Of a DNA stretch of 64,000 bases, positions 38,906 to 48,885 are shown in pieces. Made by a program: the position numbers and the translations under genes. The notes under the pieces were generated by a model. The model saw nothing but the letters and a program-made list of their open reading frames with translations, searched no databases and was not told where the DNA came from. Positions within the stretch are counted from its first letter, which is position 1; every line of letters starts with the position of its first letter. Source of the stretch: Pycnococcus provasolii. Lineage: Eukaryota; Chlorophyta; Pseudoscourfieldiophyceae; Pseudoscourfieldiales. The stretch lies in NCBI GenBank assembly GCA_049487715.1, contig CP150547.1:1-64000 (forward strand). Direction: 5' to 3'.

Positions 38906-40303
38906 TCAGAGCTTTGCAATCTCGGCGAGAAGGCGGCGTTTGATTAGATTGTTCATTCCAATCTCCTTCATGTCCTTATCGGTAAGGTCCTTGAGGTCTC
39001 GCGCTGTCTCGACGCCCAGCTCACGCAACGGAGCAAGGAACTTCGCCTTATCAATCTTGGCCGCGTCCAGAACGCTTTCGACCGTCGTCGACGACGCAGG
39101 TTGTTGTTCTTGTTCCGGTGCATTTGGAGGCGCGGTGACGTCCGTGGAGGGTTTAGGCATCTCTCCACCTACCTCATGCGAAACCGGTTGAGTTATCGCT
39201 ATGGCGGTGACGTCCATGGAGGGGTTAAGCACCTCTCCACCTCCCGCCGGCGGAACCGGTTGAGTCATCGCTATTGTGGCGGCGACGGGCTGCTGCTGGG
39301 CCTTGCGATACGAAAAGCAGCAAATCTTGCCGAAATAGCATCCGAGCACGCCGCCCCCGACGGCGACGAGAATTCCAATCACGATACCAGCAATCACTCC
39401 AGGTGCGATTTCATCAGCCTTACAGCACTTGTCAGCGCCTCCGCAGCAAACCTCGTCCGGCCAGTCACTCGACATCTGCTTGAATGCAGCCGGTATCGTG
39501 CACCACTCGCCAGGCTTGTTTTTGCCTCCCTCGCACCAACTGCCGCAGGGAGGTTGAGCGACTTGGCTCTCCCCAACTCGAACCATCTCGGTCGCCAAAA
39601 GGGCGCATGCCGGCGTCGAGGGGAGAAGGCTTTGAAGGCACTGCGAGGTTGTCATGTCAGGCGCACAACTCTCTGAAGAAGAAGACGCCGTCGGCGTCGG
39701 CGTCGGCGTCGGCGACGGCGTCTTTGCTGTCTCCGCGTGCTCGTTCGATGTGATGGTAACGCTTTTGACATAACACATTCCACCTGGTTCCTGTTTAAGG
39801 TAATCATACTCGTAGTTATTGAAACAAGTGATGACTAGGCAAGCTGAACTGAACTCCGTCGTAGGTTCGTTCTGTTCGTACTCCTGCGTAAATTGTAAAT
39901 AACAAACATCATCGTTGGTCCCTCCCCACGCAGTAGAGCACGTTTCTCCTTGGCACTTCGATGGGTAACCAGTGTCCAAGTAGTTGAATTCGCACCCCAA
40001 GCCAGGGACAGCAAATTTGCCCCTCCCACCTTGAGGGACGTCCCATAGCTCGACTTTTATGTCAGCTGGAGAAATTGCTCTTGCGTTTCGTTCGACACTG
40101 TAAGAATATTTCTCCAGGAATACGCTCTTTGTGCAGCAGGACCAGCGCTCTTGTGGTTTTATTTTTAGGTCCGTCTCCGTGAACGAAAGCTCCGTTCCGG
40201 AGCCTTGGCACTCCGTATCCGTGAATGCGTCGGCCGCGGCAATGTACACGAGCGCGACGAGCGTAACCGCGGCCTTGCCCTTGTCTATGACGGATAGCGG
40301 CAT
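38906..40303 (-). CDS. Secreted Cys-rich ectodomain, TM, C-terminal SAM domain
   Basis: 465 residues, single exon. The signal peptide is MPLSVIDKGKAAVTLVALVY. An ectodomain of about 170 residues has paired Cys (CQGS..., WSCCTKS, CEFNY, CQGETCST, CYLQF, ACLVITC) and a beta-rich look. A Thr/Pro stalk (TPSPTPTPTPTAS) is followed by a second Cys cluster with VCCGGADKCCKA. A TM (about 303-328, GVIAGIVIGILVAVGGGVLG) leads to a cytoplasmic linker with two imperfect TQPV...GGGE repeats and a SAM domain (about 405-465, VLDAAKIDKAKFLAPLRELG to RRLLAEIAKL). It looks like a receptor or scaffold that can self-assemble through its SAM domain. The ligand is unknown. Confidence 0.8.
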   Translation of the reverse strand: MPLSVIDKGKAAVTLVALVYIAAADAFTDTECQGSGTELSFTETDLKIKPQERWSCCTKSVFLEKYSYSVERNARAISPADIKVELWDVPQGGRGKFAVPGLGCEFNYLDTGYPSKCQGETCSTAWGGTNDDVCYLQFTQEYEQNEPTTEFSSACLVITCFNNYEYDYLKQEPGGMCYVKSVTITSNEHAETAKTPSPTPTPTPTASSSSESCAPDMTTSQCLQSLLPSTPACALLATEMVRVGESQVAQPPCGSWCEGGKNKPGEWCTIPAAFKQMSSDWPDEVCCGGADKCCKADEIAPGVIAGIVIGILVAVGGGVLGCYFGKICCFSYRKAQQQPVAATIAMTQPVPPAGGGEVLNPSMDVTAIAITQPVSHEVGGEMPKPSTDVTAPPNAPEQEQQPASSTTVESVLDAAKIDKAKFLAPLRELGVETARDLKDLTDKDMKEIGMNNLIKRRLLAEIAKL

Positions 40304-41644
40304 GGGTTTCTACGTTCAGCTCAGTTGTTTTTCTACGAGCGTTGCTTCCTCTAGACTCTCTCTTTAAAAAAGAGATAGGCTCTCGGACTCCTCTGAGGAG
40401 ATAGATGGGTGATGGGTCTGTGTGTCTGCTGCTTAAGTGCTTATCTCTGGGACGGGTCCGAGGAGGGGGAGGGGGAGGAAAAAAAACAAAAAGCAAAAAA
40501 AACAAAACAAAAAAAACGGGTCCTGTGGCACTTTTGATGGCGAAAAGTCACGTACCCTAGGCTCCGTCATGTGGCCGTGCCGATGAGCACCGCCACTGGC
40601 AGTGTGAGGAAAAACGTGTGCGCGCGCATCCTTGCTGCACACGTTCAGTTCAGCCACACGGTGCGCGCGGCCACGCACGATGGGCGGAGGGGGAGGAGCA
40701 ACTTACTTGGAGCCTGGGAAGGCTGGGAAGTGCCTGGGAGGTGGCTTCCTCCTAGGGCACCACTGTGGTAGGTGACTCTTCTTGTCTTGGGGCCGATCGT
40801 CCGTTGGGTTGGCTTGTTGGACTTTTGGTCGCATGTGTCCACCTGAAATGCAAGTGCGATGCAACGCAAGAAGCTTAGGTGCTTCGGCATACACATCAAG
40901 CATGGGCAGAGATACAGGCTGTACCGCGAGAACCCGCTACATAACCTTAACGCGACTCCGTTCGTTGCCTTGGTTGCCTCGGACTGTCGGAGGTCGCTGC
41001 TCAACGCCTCAAGCCCTCAACACTCTTCACTCATCACTCTTGACGCCGCGAACTGACCTCAGATTGGGAGTTCGGGGTTTATCATTGAGAAGCCATATAG
41101 CGGCGAGAGTTGTTGAGCCCCCCAGCCTGGAATCGCGTTGACGCCCCCGGGTGGCAACGCGATACCGGAGCGCGAGGGAGGAGGTATCCACGAGCCGACA
41201 CGACAGAGAGAGGTGGGCGAGACACTCGGGAAGAAGGACTTCACTTCTCAAGAGAGGGTAGTGGCGCCGCGAATACACTCAAGTGTAACTACGTGAAACC
41301 ACAAAAACAACAGGGGGGGTTCAGAATTACCCTCACATTAGCCCCAGCCTTACAGAGCTTATTACAGTATGCAGCTCTGTAACAGAGCTGCATAATAAGC
41401 ACCCGTGCGAGTGAGGGTCGTCGAGGGATTCGCCTTCTTGCCCGTACATGTAAGGCCCGGCCCGTAAGAGAGTGCTAAGGACCCTCCTTCGCAGTTCGCA
41501 CCAGGCCGTCAGGTAGGTATTAATACATAAGTTTCGGTGGGTCCCAGGCCGTGGCTCGTTGCTCTTGCTCTTGCTCTTGCTGCCGTTGAGAAAAACTGAA
41601 AGAGAGCTCGCCGCCTCGCCTCTATCTACTACCAACTAGGAAGT
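40304..41644. other. 1.3-kb intergenic with hairpin
   Basis: Between divergent SAM genes. It contains an A-rich block (40479-40516) and small frames without family resemblance (for example 40645-41004 minus). A strong imperfect inverted repeat lies at 41357-41400: GCTTATTA, 3-base bulge, TATGCAGCTCTGT paired with ACAGAGCTGCATAATAAGC. The repeat of GCTCTTGCTCTTGCTCTTGC (41560-41579) lies about 70 bp before the next ATG. Confidence 0.45.
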
Positions 41645-42535
41645 ATGGCGACGGCCGTGGTGGTGGCGCCGCCGGCGCCGCAGACGCAGGTGGTCGTGGC
41701 CGCGCCCGCACCAGGAGAGTTCGCGCCGTGCTGCGGGGCGGGCGCGAAGAGCCAGGAGGCGTGGAGGTACGCCATCGCCATGCTCGTGCTAAACATAGTC
41801 GTGTTCATCTTCACGGACGTCGTCCTCGCGCAAATCTCTTCGGCGGAGTGCTATTCGGGCAACGACTGCAACGCGGTGGTCGGCCTCACCATCACCGCGT
41901 GGATCGCGGGCGTTTTGAACTGGCCCACCCTAATCGTTAACGGGATTTGGCTCGGGAGTAAAGACTGCTGCCACAAGAAAGTCTGCTGTCAGAACGGAAC
42001 GCAGGCGATCCTGATCATGTCCGCGCTTTCCGCGTTCTTCTACTTCATCTCCATGTGCGTTGGCGGAGGCGGAGTTCCGTACTACGATAATGCTGTCACT
42101 TCTGCCTGGGCGCTTATCTTGCTGTGTTGGTTGATGACGACGGCCGCTACAGTACTCGCTTTCCTGCTCATGAAGGCTGACGATCGTGATCAAGCGGCGC
42201 AACAACCTGCGGTCGCCATGGTTGGTGTGGCAGTGCCCGTCGCTGCCGCCGTTCCTGCAGTGCCCGTCGCTGCCGCCGTTCCTGCGGCACAGTCCGGCGC
42301 CGCGTATAATCCTACTGCGGACGCGCCGCCCCCCTCCTCATCCGCGAACTCCAGCAGCGCGCTCGCGAAGTCGCTTGCGGAAGCGAAATTAGACAAGTAC
42401 GAAGCTGCGCTCCAAGGCCTTGGAGTCTCGACGGTCGCCGACTTGTCGGAGGTCGAAGAAAGTGACTTGATGGAGCTCGGCATGACCAAATTTGAGATGC
42501 GTCGCTTTATGAAGAACTATGGGAAAGGAGCTTAA
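41645..42535 (+). CDS. Four-TM protein with C-terminal SAM domain
   Basis: 296 residues. Four hydrophobic segments near 40-62, 77-100, 118-140 and 148-173 give a tetraspan-like layout with both ends in the cytoplasm. Cys pairs lie near the membrane (PCCGAG, SAECYSGNDCNAV, KDCCHKKVCC). The tail contains two copies of VPVAAAVPA and then a SAM domain (about 237-293, LAKSLAEAKLDKYEAALQGLG to FEMRRFMKNYG). The SAM domain is closest to that of the SAM-PLAC8 gene at 45.5-46.5 kb. It is a single exon. The function is not known. The tetraspan plus SAM combination is one I do not recognise as a named family. Confidence 0.78.
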   Translation: MATAVVVAPPAPQTQVVVAAPAPGEFAPCCGAGAKSQEAWRYAIAMLVLNIVVFIFTDVVLAQISSAECYSGNDCNAVVGLTITAWIAGVLNWPTLIVNGIWLGSKDCCHKKVCCQNGTQAILIMSALSAFFYFISMCVGGGGVPYYDNAVTSAWALILLCWLMTTAATVLAFLLMKADDRDQAAQQPAVAMVGVAVPVAAAVPAVPVAAAVPAAQSGAAYNPTADAPPPSSSANSSSALAKSLAEAKLDKYEAALQGLGVSTVADLSEVEESDLMELGMTKFEMRRFMKNYGKGA

Positions 42536-42790
42536 GCGATAATGAACGTGTTCATTAAAGCGTGGAAAGGATGATGAAAGAATGTTATTGCCTGACGATT
42601 CTTAGAACAGGTCGCGTACAAGGTCGTGCGAAATGTAACAATTCAACGTTTCGCGCGCCAACTCACGTCTCGCTCGCGGCGGACCGTGCACGGCGCGCTC
42701 GCGTGCGAGCACAGCCTTACCACGGCACGCACTCGTTGGGTCGCGGTATTGCTGACACGTTAAGAACACAAATGCTACAAGCTGTCCGAA

Positions 42791-42950
42791 ATGAATATGG
42801 TGTGAGCGCGGTGAGCGATCTGAACGACCTCGACGAGAGCGACCTCGACAGCGCTGGCATCAAGAAGCTGGACAAGAAAAAGCTAACCAAGGCGCTGGAG
42901 AAATAAAGATCAAGTGTGTATGGCGGAGGAGGAGGCAAATGATATATTTC
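42791..42950 (+). pseudogene. Inverted duplicate fragment of the 38.1-kb SAM gene 3' end
   Basis: The last 37 codons of a SAM domain (EYGVSAVSDLNDLDESD... to KKKLTKALEK), its stop and about 45 bp of 3' flank match the minus-strand gene at 38041-38192 almost base for base. I see only two substitutions in the coding part (TTC to CTC, GCC to GCT). The upstream half of the SAM domain and the TM are absent. A short frame from 42562 could run into it, but there is no sign that it is a functional gene. Confidence 0.8.
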
Positions 42951-43088
42951 ACGAAGGTGATACGAGGTGGTGCAATAATTGGGGCCAGTGCGCGCGGGAA
43001 ACGAGGAGAAGGGCCATTGCGCGCAACTTGCGCGGCGGACGATGGCAACCATTGTTACGTTTTCTTAAACAAAGCACGCCACAAACTT

Positions 43089-43844
43089 TTACAGCGCGCT
43101 ATCCATGCACAGCATCGGCCTTGGGCGGTCCTCCTTCGCTAGAGCGCTGATCTGCTTAAAAGCATCGTGCTTCGCGTGTCCGCACAGCTGGAAGAGCGCC
43201 ATTTCCCAAGTGCACAAAAAGGCGCCTGGTATGCGGTTGAGCCGGTTGAGCGCCACCTGCCTCTCCTCGCTCCTCTGGCTGCTCACGCCGTCAACGACGA
43301 CGTGCACCTCGCAACCGCGCTCCGCAAGGTCCAGCGCCGTCTGCATGACGCACACGTGGCTCTCGATGCCGCAGATGATCACCTGGTCGCGTCCGTTCCA
43401 CTCACCTCCGGCGTCGAAGCGCTGTGCCACCTCCGGGAGCACCATGGAGAACAGCGTCTTCTCGAGCACGGGCGTTCCGTCGGCGACGTGGCTGGAAACC
43501 TCGGGCACGGTGTGTCCGAGCGCCTTGGGGTACTGCTCCGTGACGAGCGCGGGTATGCCCAGCGCGTTGCAGCCACGCAGCAGCTGCGCGGACGTGTGCG
43601 CGACGGCGTCGAATCTGTGAATGAGCGGCGCGAATCGCTCCTGCACGTCGCACACGAAGAGCACGCATCGCGACGCGTCCAGCTTTCCCACAGCCATGGC
43701 GTTCGCGTGCGTTGCTGCAGCTCTTGTTATGTGCACCTCGTTGCCCGTGAGCCAGTGCGTGCTGGTCGGGCGTGCTGCTGCTGGTGCTGCGCGCACGAGC
43801 GAGCAGACGGGTCGTGCGGCGGCTGTTCGCAGCAGCAGCGCCAT
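43089..43844 (-). CDS. Isochorismatase-like cysteine hydrolase, organelle-targeted
   Basis: 251 residues from the Met at 43844, chosen because MALLLRTAAARPVCSLVRAA begins a good transit peptide. The open frame extends to 44021, overlapping the neighbour's promoter. The isochorismatase-fold catalytic residues are visible: Asp66 in FVCDVQERF, Lys129 in PVLEKTLFSM and Cys165 in GIESHVCVMQTAL, with the cis-peptide region just before it. It resembles the ISOC1/ISOC2-type single-domain hydrolases (mitochondrial in animals), whose physiological substrate is poorly known. It is divergent from the methyltransferase gene with 188 bp between starts. Confidence 0.87.
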   Translation of the reverse strand: MALLLRTAAARPVCSLVRAAPAAARPTSTHWLTGNEVHITRAAATHANAMAVGKLDASRCVLFVCDVQERFAPLIHRFDAVAHTSAQLLRGCNALGIPALVTEQYPKALGHTVPEVSSHVADGTPVLEKTLFSMVLPEVAQRFDAGGEWNGRDQVIICGIESHVCVMQTALDLAERGCEVHVVVDGVSSQRSEERQVALNRLNRIPGAFLCTWEMALFQLCGHAKHDAFKQISALAKEDRPRPMLCMDSAL

Positions 43845-44032
43845 ACGAATCACGCGGGCGAAGGGGCGGGGCGGGGCGGATACTCGGATAGGATGCTTGG
43901 CCGGATGCGCTCGCTGGACCTGGTGCTCGGAACCCCTAACCCAACCCCGAATCCAATCCACCCCCTTTTCCGAGTTCGCTGTGTGGCTGAGCGTCGCCCT
44001 CGCGCCCCGCCGCTCCTCCACTTCCGCCGTCC

Positions 44033-44998
44033 ATGGCCGCCAGGTGCGTGGCTGCGCGCTGCGTCAGACCAAGCGCCGCGGCGTCGCTAGCCAACCTCCC
44101 GCGACGCTCGGCGCTCTTCGCCGCCGCAATGGGACTCGGCGCGAGCAGAAGCCCGTCGCCGCGCGCGCTCGCGGCGGCGGCGCAGGCGGCGGAGGACGAC
44201 CCGGTGGCGAGCATCCTGCTCGACCCAAAGTTCCCCGAGTCGTGGCCTTACGGCGCCGACGCATTTGCGCGCTACGACGAGGCGCCGGACGGGTCGTTCT
44301 ACACCGAGCCGCGCTTCGTCACGCACATCGACGACAGGGCGATCGAGGCTCTGTCGGACTACTACGCGGCGTCGTTCCCACCCGTCGCGGAGAAGCCTGC
44401 GCTGCTTGACCTGTGCAGCAGCTGGATCAGCCACTACCCGAAGGACTACAACCCAAGCAACCTCGACAGCGTTGTTGGGCTCGGCATGAACGAGGACGAG
44501 CTTCAACGAAACGGCGCGCTGACGAGCTTTGCGGTCAAGGATCTCAACGAGGACCCTGTTCTGCCGTTTGACGACAACTCTTTCGACGTCGTGACCAACG
44601 CCGTCTCCGTGGACTACCTCACGCGCCCGCTAGAAGTGTTCCGCGAGATGCACCGCGTGCTGAAGCCGGGTGGAACGGCAATCATGAGCTTCAGTAACCG
44701 CTGCTTTCCCACAAAGGCGATCGCCGTGTGGACGCAAACGGGTGACCCAGATCACATCTGGATCGTACGTCGTCGGTTTTGTCTGGGTGTGTGCTCTCAA
44801 GATTCACGAGCGACAACGACTAACGAATGAATACACACGCCAACAAACACACACAACAAACACACACAACAGGTTGGCAGCTACTTCCACTACGCGGGTG
44901 GGTTCGAAAAACCGCAGGCGAAGGACATCACGAAGCGGGCAGGTATGCTGCAGCGCGGCGGAGATCCCATGTACGTCGTCTTCGCGCGCAAGCAGTAG
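44033..44998 (+). CDS. Plastid-type class I SAM-dependent methyltransferase, one intron
   Basis: Exons 44033-44764 and 44873-44998 joined at GTACGT...CAACAG in phase 0 give 285 residues. The intron is 108 bp with CA-rich repeats. The N-terminus (MAARCVAARCVRPSAAASLA) is a transit peptide, possibly with a lumen-type second part (LAAAAQAAEDD). The methyltransferase fold shows ALLDLCSSWISHYP (motif I region, unusual in lacking GxGxG), LPFDDNSFDVVTNAVSVDYL and EVFREMHRVLKPGGTAIMSF, typical of the Methyltransf_11 type. Exon 2 supplies VGSYFHYAGGFEKPQAKD. Without the intron the frame would end in nonsense at 44830. Substrate unknown. Confidence 0.82.
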
Positions 44999-45490
44999 AA
45001 GGAAACGCTGCTCGTGATTGTGTCGTTGTTATTCGTTGACTTGTCTTCTGGTACTTAAGCTCCCCAGCACCCTTGACAGTTTCTTCTTGTTGTTGTTCCT
45101 GGAATTTCTTTAAGCCGATGCCGCTGTCTGTCGATCGAGGTCCGATCGCTCAACGCGCTCACACAAGATTCGCGCATCTTCGCGATGAGGTGTCCGAGCT
45201 GCGCTGTACAACCAACTCACGCAGCTGCGCGCGCGTCGCCACAGCCAGGCTGTGCCCCTGTTTGGGTGGCGCTATCGAAATTCGAGGCATGATGCTCATC
45301 ATGAATGATTTGGGAATGTTGTTGTTTAATTTTTGGGAACTCTCCAATTACTTCTTAGAGCATGTCCTGTTTTTTTCTCACGAAGCATCGATAAGAGTAC
45401 TTACGTGCCCTTCATGCGCGGCAACTGCCCAATACACCCATCCATAAGTTCCGAATCAGCGAGCGGATCTTTCTTCTTGTTCGCTCAAAA
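44999..45490. other. Intergenic region
   Basis: 492 bp between convergent genes. It is AT-richer than its flanks at 45290-45400. No domain, repeat or RNA gene was recognised. Confidence 0.5.
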
Positions 45491-46490
45491 TCACACCTGG
45501 CTCACGCCCATCACTGCCACAGGCGGTGGTGCCATCCCCACGGCGGCGGGCATCACAACTTGCGGCGACGCTACCGCCGCAATTGCGGGAGCTGGTCCGA
45601 GAGCTTTCTTCATGTGCTCATACTCTTGGCATACTGCGCATGGGCCACAGCAGTAGTGGATGCAGCAATCGTTGCAACCGTCACCGCCTATGTTGTACTT
45701 GGCACGGACGCGGCCACGAAATGTGCAAGCGTAGCACGATCCACAGTGCAGTTGTGCAGCACACGGGCCAACAATCAATATCGAAGCTGATTGAATCAAG
45801 CCGCCAATAAGACAGTGAATGACGCACGGTACACCGCTCCCGCCACAAGGTTCGACGACTTGTCCAGTCACCAACATCCTGTTGTATTTGTTGAGTCATA
45901 TTTGTTAGTATATAAGAGCACTTGAGTAAGTGTAAGGTGTTGACTCCTTCTTCGCTAATCATACAGACTCGAGTCGTGCATAGAACCGCACCAACACCAA
46001 CACAAACACACGCGATATTTATGATTTTGACCAATAGTAGTACGTACTTGTCAACTGCTCCGACGAGACAGCACGGCGCTCCACAACCCGTGCAGCAAAC
46101 TAGGCAGTCTCCGCTACCGCACCCGCACAATTCCGCGTGCCATCCTGGCATCACCAAAGCTTGTTGAAGAGGAACGAACGGAGATGCCATGACGACTGGT
46201 GCGGCCACGGCTACTCCTGTAGAAACTGCCACAGGAGCGGCGACGGGAGCAGCCACGGGAGCAGCCACGGGAGCAGCCACCTGCTTTGTGGCGGCAACAG
46301 CGACTGGTGCAGCAGGTGGCAGGCTAGTGTTCCTAAGTCTCTTGATCTCGAGTTTTTTCATGCCCACGCCAGCGAGGTCGCCATCGTCGAGCTCTTGGAC
46401 ATCTGCGGGGCTGTTTACACCGAGCTCGCGGAGCTTGCTTTCGTACTTCTCCACCTTAGCTTGCGCAAGGAACGTAGACAAGTCGGACAT
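45491..46490 (-). CDS. SAM domain fused to PLAC8 Cys-rich domain, one intron
   Basis: Exons 46490-46048 and 45878-45491 (phase 2, donor GTACGT, acceptor ACAACAG) give 276 residues. Residues 3-55 are a SAM domain (LSTFLAQAKVEKYESKLRELG to KKLEIKRLRNT). A linker carries AAPV repeats. Then a PLAC8 domain spans both exons: ELCGCGSGDCLVCCTGCGAP, then CVIHCLIGGLIQSAS (a hydrophobic segment), CYACTFRGRVRAKYNIGGDG and CCIHYCCGPCAVCQEYEHMK, the classic CAxCQE-type signature. PLAC8 proteins are membrane-associated and in plants control organ size and metal transport. The SAM is N-terminal here but C-terminal in the neighbouring genes. Confidence 0.83.
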
Positions 46491-48885
46491 GATGACCAGT
46501 TGGCTGAGGTATGTTGGTCCAAGCTTTCTTTACGACGTATCTTGCTGTGAAATGGCGACGTAGCCGGTGTGCGTTGGAGCGGACTTTGGTGCGGTGCGAG
46601 TTTGAGCGTTGAGCGGGGGCGTCGGGTGTGCTTATTACCTATATTGGTTCTTATGTTAGCTGCCGTGTAGGTGCATATGTACATACGTATCTCAGCTGCA
46701 CATGCGAGTTGTGACATCATGTCGTGAAGCAATTCACCAAGTGGATCGTCAAGATGGACGGACGTCGACGATTGGCGGTGGTGGCGGTTCGATGGGCAGA
46801 TGACGTTGGCATGTCGTTGCCAACGCTACATACATACACAATATCGTACCCGACCTGTTCGATTGCTGCGTACATATGTTCGATTGCGTGATGCGTGATG
46901 ATACAGTATGTGTCGGCGCAACGACGATCCGGCGAATACTGTATCTTCGCTTTCCTCCGTCTACCCGGGTAGTGGTCTTGCCTTTTCACTTTTCAGCCTG
47001 GCCTGGTTAGACTAAGGCTGTAGACTAGATGCAGATGAATCCAGATTCCAGCCTTTCCTAACGAAGTCCCCCACCCGTTTCTTCGATCATTACGACGGTA
47101 TGATAACGAAGTCCCCCTCCCATGGCTTCGTAATGATCCCGACATCGATCGTTAAACCACCACCACCGCCAGACAGCGCGAGAGACGATCAGATGAGGGG
47201 GATGTGGCAGACTTGTCAATCAAGGCCGGCGAATCTTGTCGCCTCACGGATCGCAGTGCTTTTTAGTCGCCAACAAAAAGGGCCATGGGACCGTATGGTA
47301 GGTTGGTGGCAGGCAAGCAGATATTATTGATTAGGAAGTATGTGGTGGGAGTGCAAGTGTTGGTCTCGCGTTGCGTGGCGATGGAATCTCGTCATTCCAC
47401 TACAACGGGACTGCAGGTCGGCGAATTTCCACGCTCTCTCGGTACCGCTCACAAACTTCCAACTACCAAGGGGAGATAACAAGATGTTTTCTCCCCTTGT
47501 TTCTACCAAGCCTTCCCATCCTTTTTAGGTCCTGTACCCCGACCAAATCACCTGACCCTCCATCCTTCCCCTCGCCCCTCGCATACAGTAGATCCCCTAC
47601 ATATCACATCTGCAGATAATATTGATTATGTGGTGAGAACAAAAAGGTCTCGCGTTGCCTGGCGTCTGGAATCTGGGCGATGGCGTCTGGGCGATGGCGA
47701 TGGGAATCACGTCATTCTCCCACCATCCACCATAAAGGCACGGACACAACGGGACTATTCCGTCCCGACCAAACTGAACCGACCAAATGCCCCCCTCCCC
47801 GTCCTCCTTTCCTCCTTCCCCTCGCCCTCGCCCCGCTCTATCCTCCTACCAACCTACTTGCACGCACGCAACTCTGTACTTCCTACCCCCACCTCACCTC
47901 GTGTACAACAACGTGAACGTTACCTCGCCATCACCACACTGGACTCCACTCCGCGCCACTCGTGCCGCGCCCCTCTCGGCTGAACACGCACAACCTGCCT
48001 CTCTCCCCCGAGTGTGCGTCGCGTGCACGCGCTGGCTGGCCGTGGTGGTGGTCTGATAACAAACTAAACAAAAGAAGGTACGCACAACTCTGCCTGCCCT
48101 CCCACAAGTAGATATGTGCGCGCGGGATGAAACACGCCTTGCGTGGAACGACGACTTGCTCGGCATGACGGACGGAGGGTGAGCGCACAGCGAGGAACGG
48201 CGAAAGCTTTGCGCTTACAGGAGAGGAAAGAGCACTTAAGGCTGGCCTGCTACGATTCCTTGATTCTTCTTCTTCCATGTCTCTGCACGCGGGCGAGGAC
48301 GGCGAGAGATTCAACTCGGTATGCGTGAAGTCTCGCCGTGGCACACCTGACGAAGAGAGGACGACAGCAAGGGCGCGGCTCGAGCTCGAGCTCGCCTGCT
48401 ACTTGTCTTTGGCCAGTCGATGGTGGACGCTGATGTATGTGACGCTGAAGAGTGAGTGATGACGTGCGAACGCCGCCATCACCACCTCCACCCTGTTGCG
48501 TGCGTTGGCTTTCGCTGGAGCGGTTTCAGCGTCGCCTTGGCCGCGTCGTGGAGAGCAAGAGAGAGCCGCACGGGCAGAGCGGGACAAGGCTGAGGTGCTA
48601 CTACTACTACGGCAGCAGCATCGCCGGAGTTTGTTCTCGGTCGCTTCATCATCACGTCTTGAGCTGGCTGCTCAGCGCTCACCTGCCTCGCCTCACCTTC
48701 GCTTCGCTAGGAGTGGGACGGATTAGGGTTAGGGTTAGCAGTTCGGGTTAGGGTTAGGGTTAGGAATTCGGGTTAGGGTTAGACGAGCAACCGAGACAAA
48801 AACAACGAACGTCGAGCTGACATACAACACACCACCCTGCCCCCTCCTACCCCTAACAGGATCAAGCCTTGCTCAAGCAAGATCC
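46491..48885. other. 2.4-kb intergenic with degenerate duplication
   Basis: No gene is supported. AACGAAGTCCCCC occurs at 47061 and 47105. The segment 47312-47440 and the segment 47605-47790 share an order of motifs (ATATT/AATATTGATTA, TGTGGTG, GGTCTCGCGTTGC, GGCGATGG, CGTCATTC, CAACGGGACT), which suggests an old tandem duplication of about 290-330 bp. The right end carries the interstitial telomeric block, annotated separately. Frames in 47.6-48.7 kb look like noise. Confidence 0.45.
48723..48782. repeat. Interstitial telomeric TTAGGG repeats
   Basis: Three short runs of TTAGGG are separated by CAGTTCGG and AATTCGGG spacers. They are oriented TTAGGG on the plus strand, opposite to the CCCTAA array at the left end. 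The block lies 103 bp upstream of the giant SAM receptor start and may be part of its promoter, since TTAGGG/AGGGTTA boxes are known regulatory elements in plants, or a scar of telomere-mediated repair. Confidence 0.92.
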
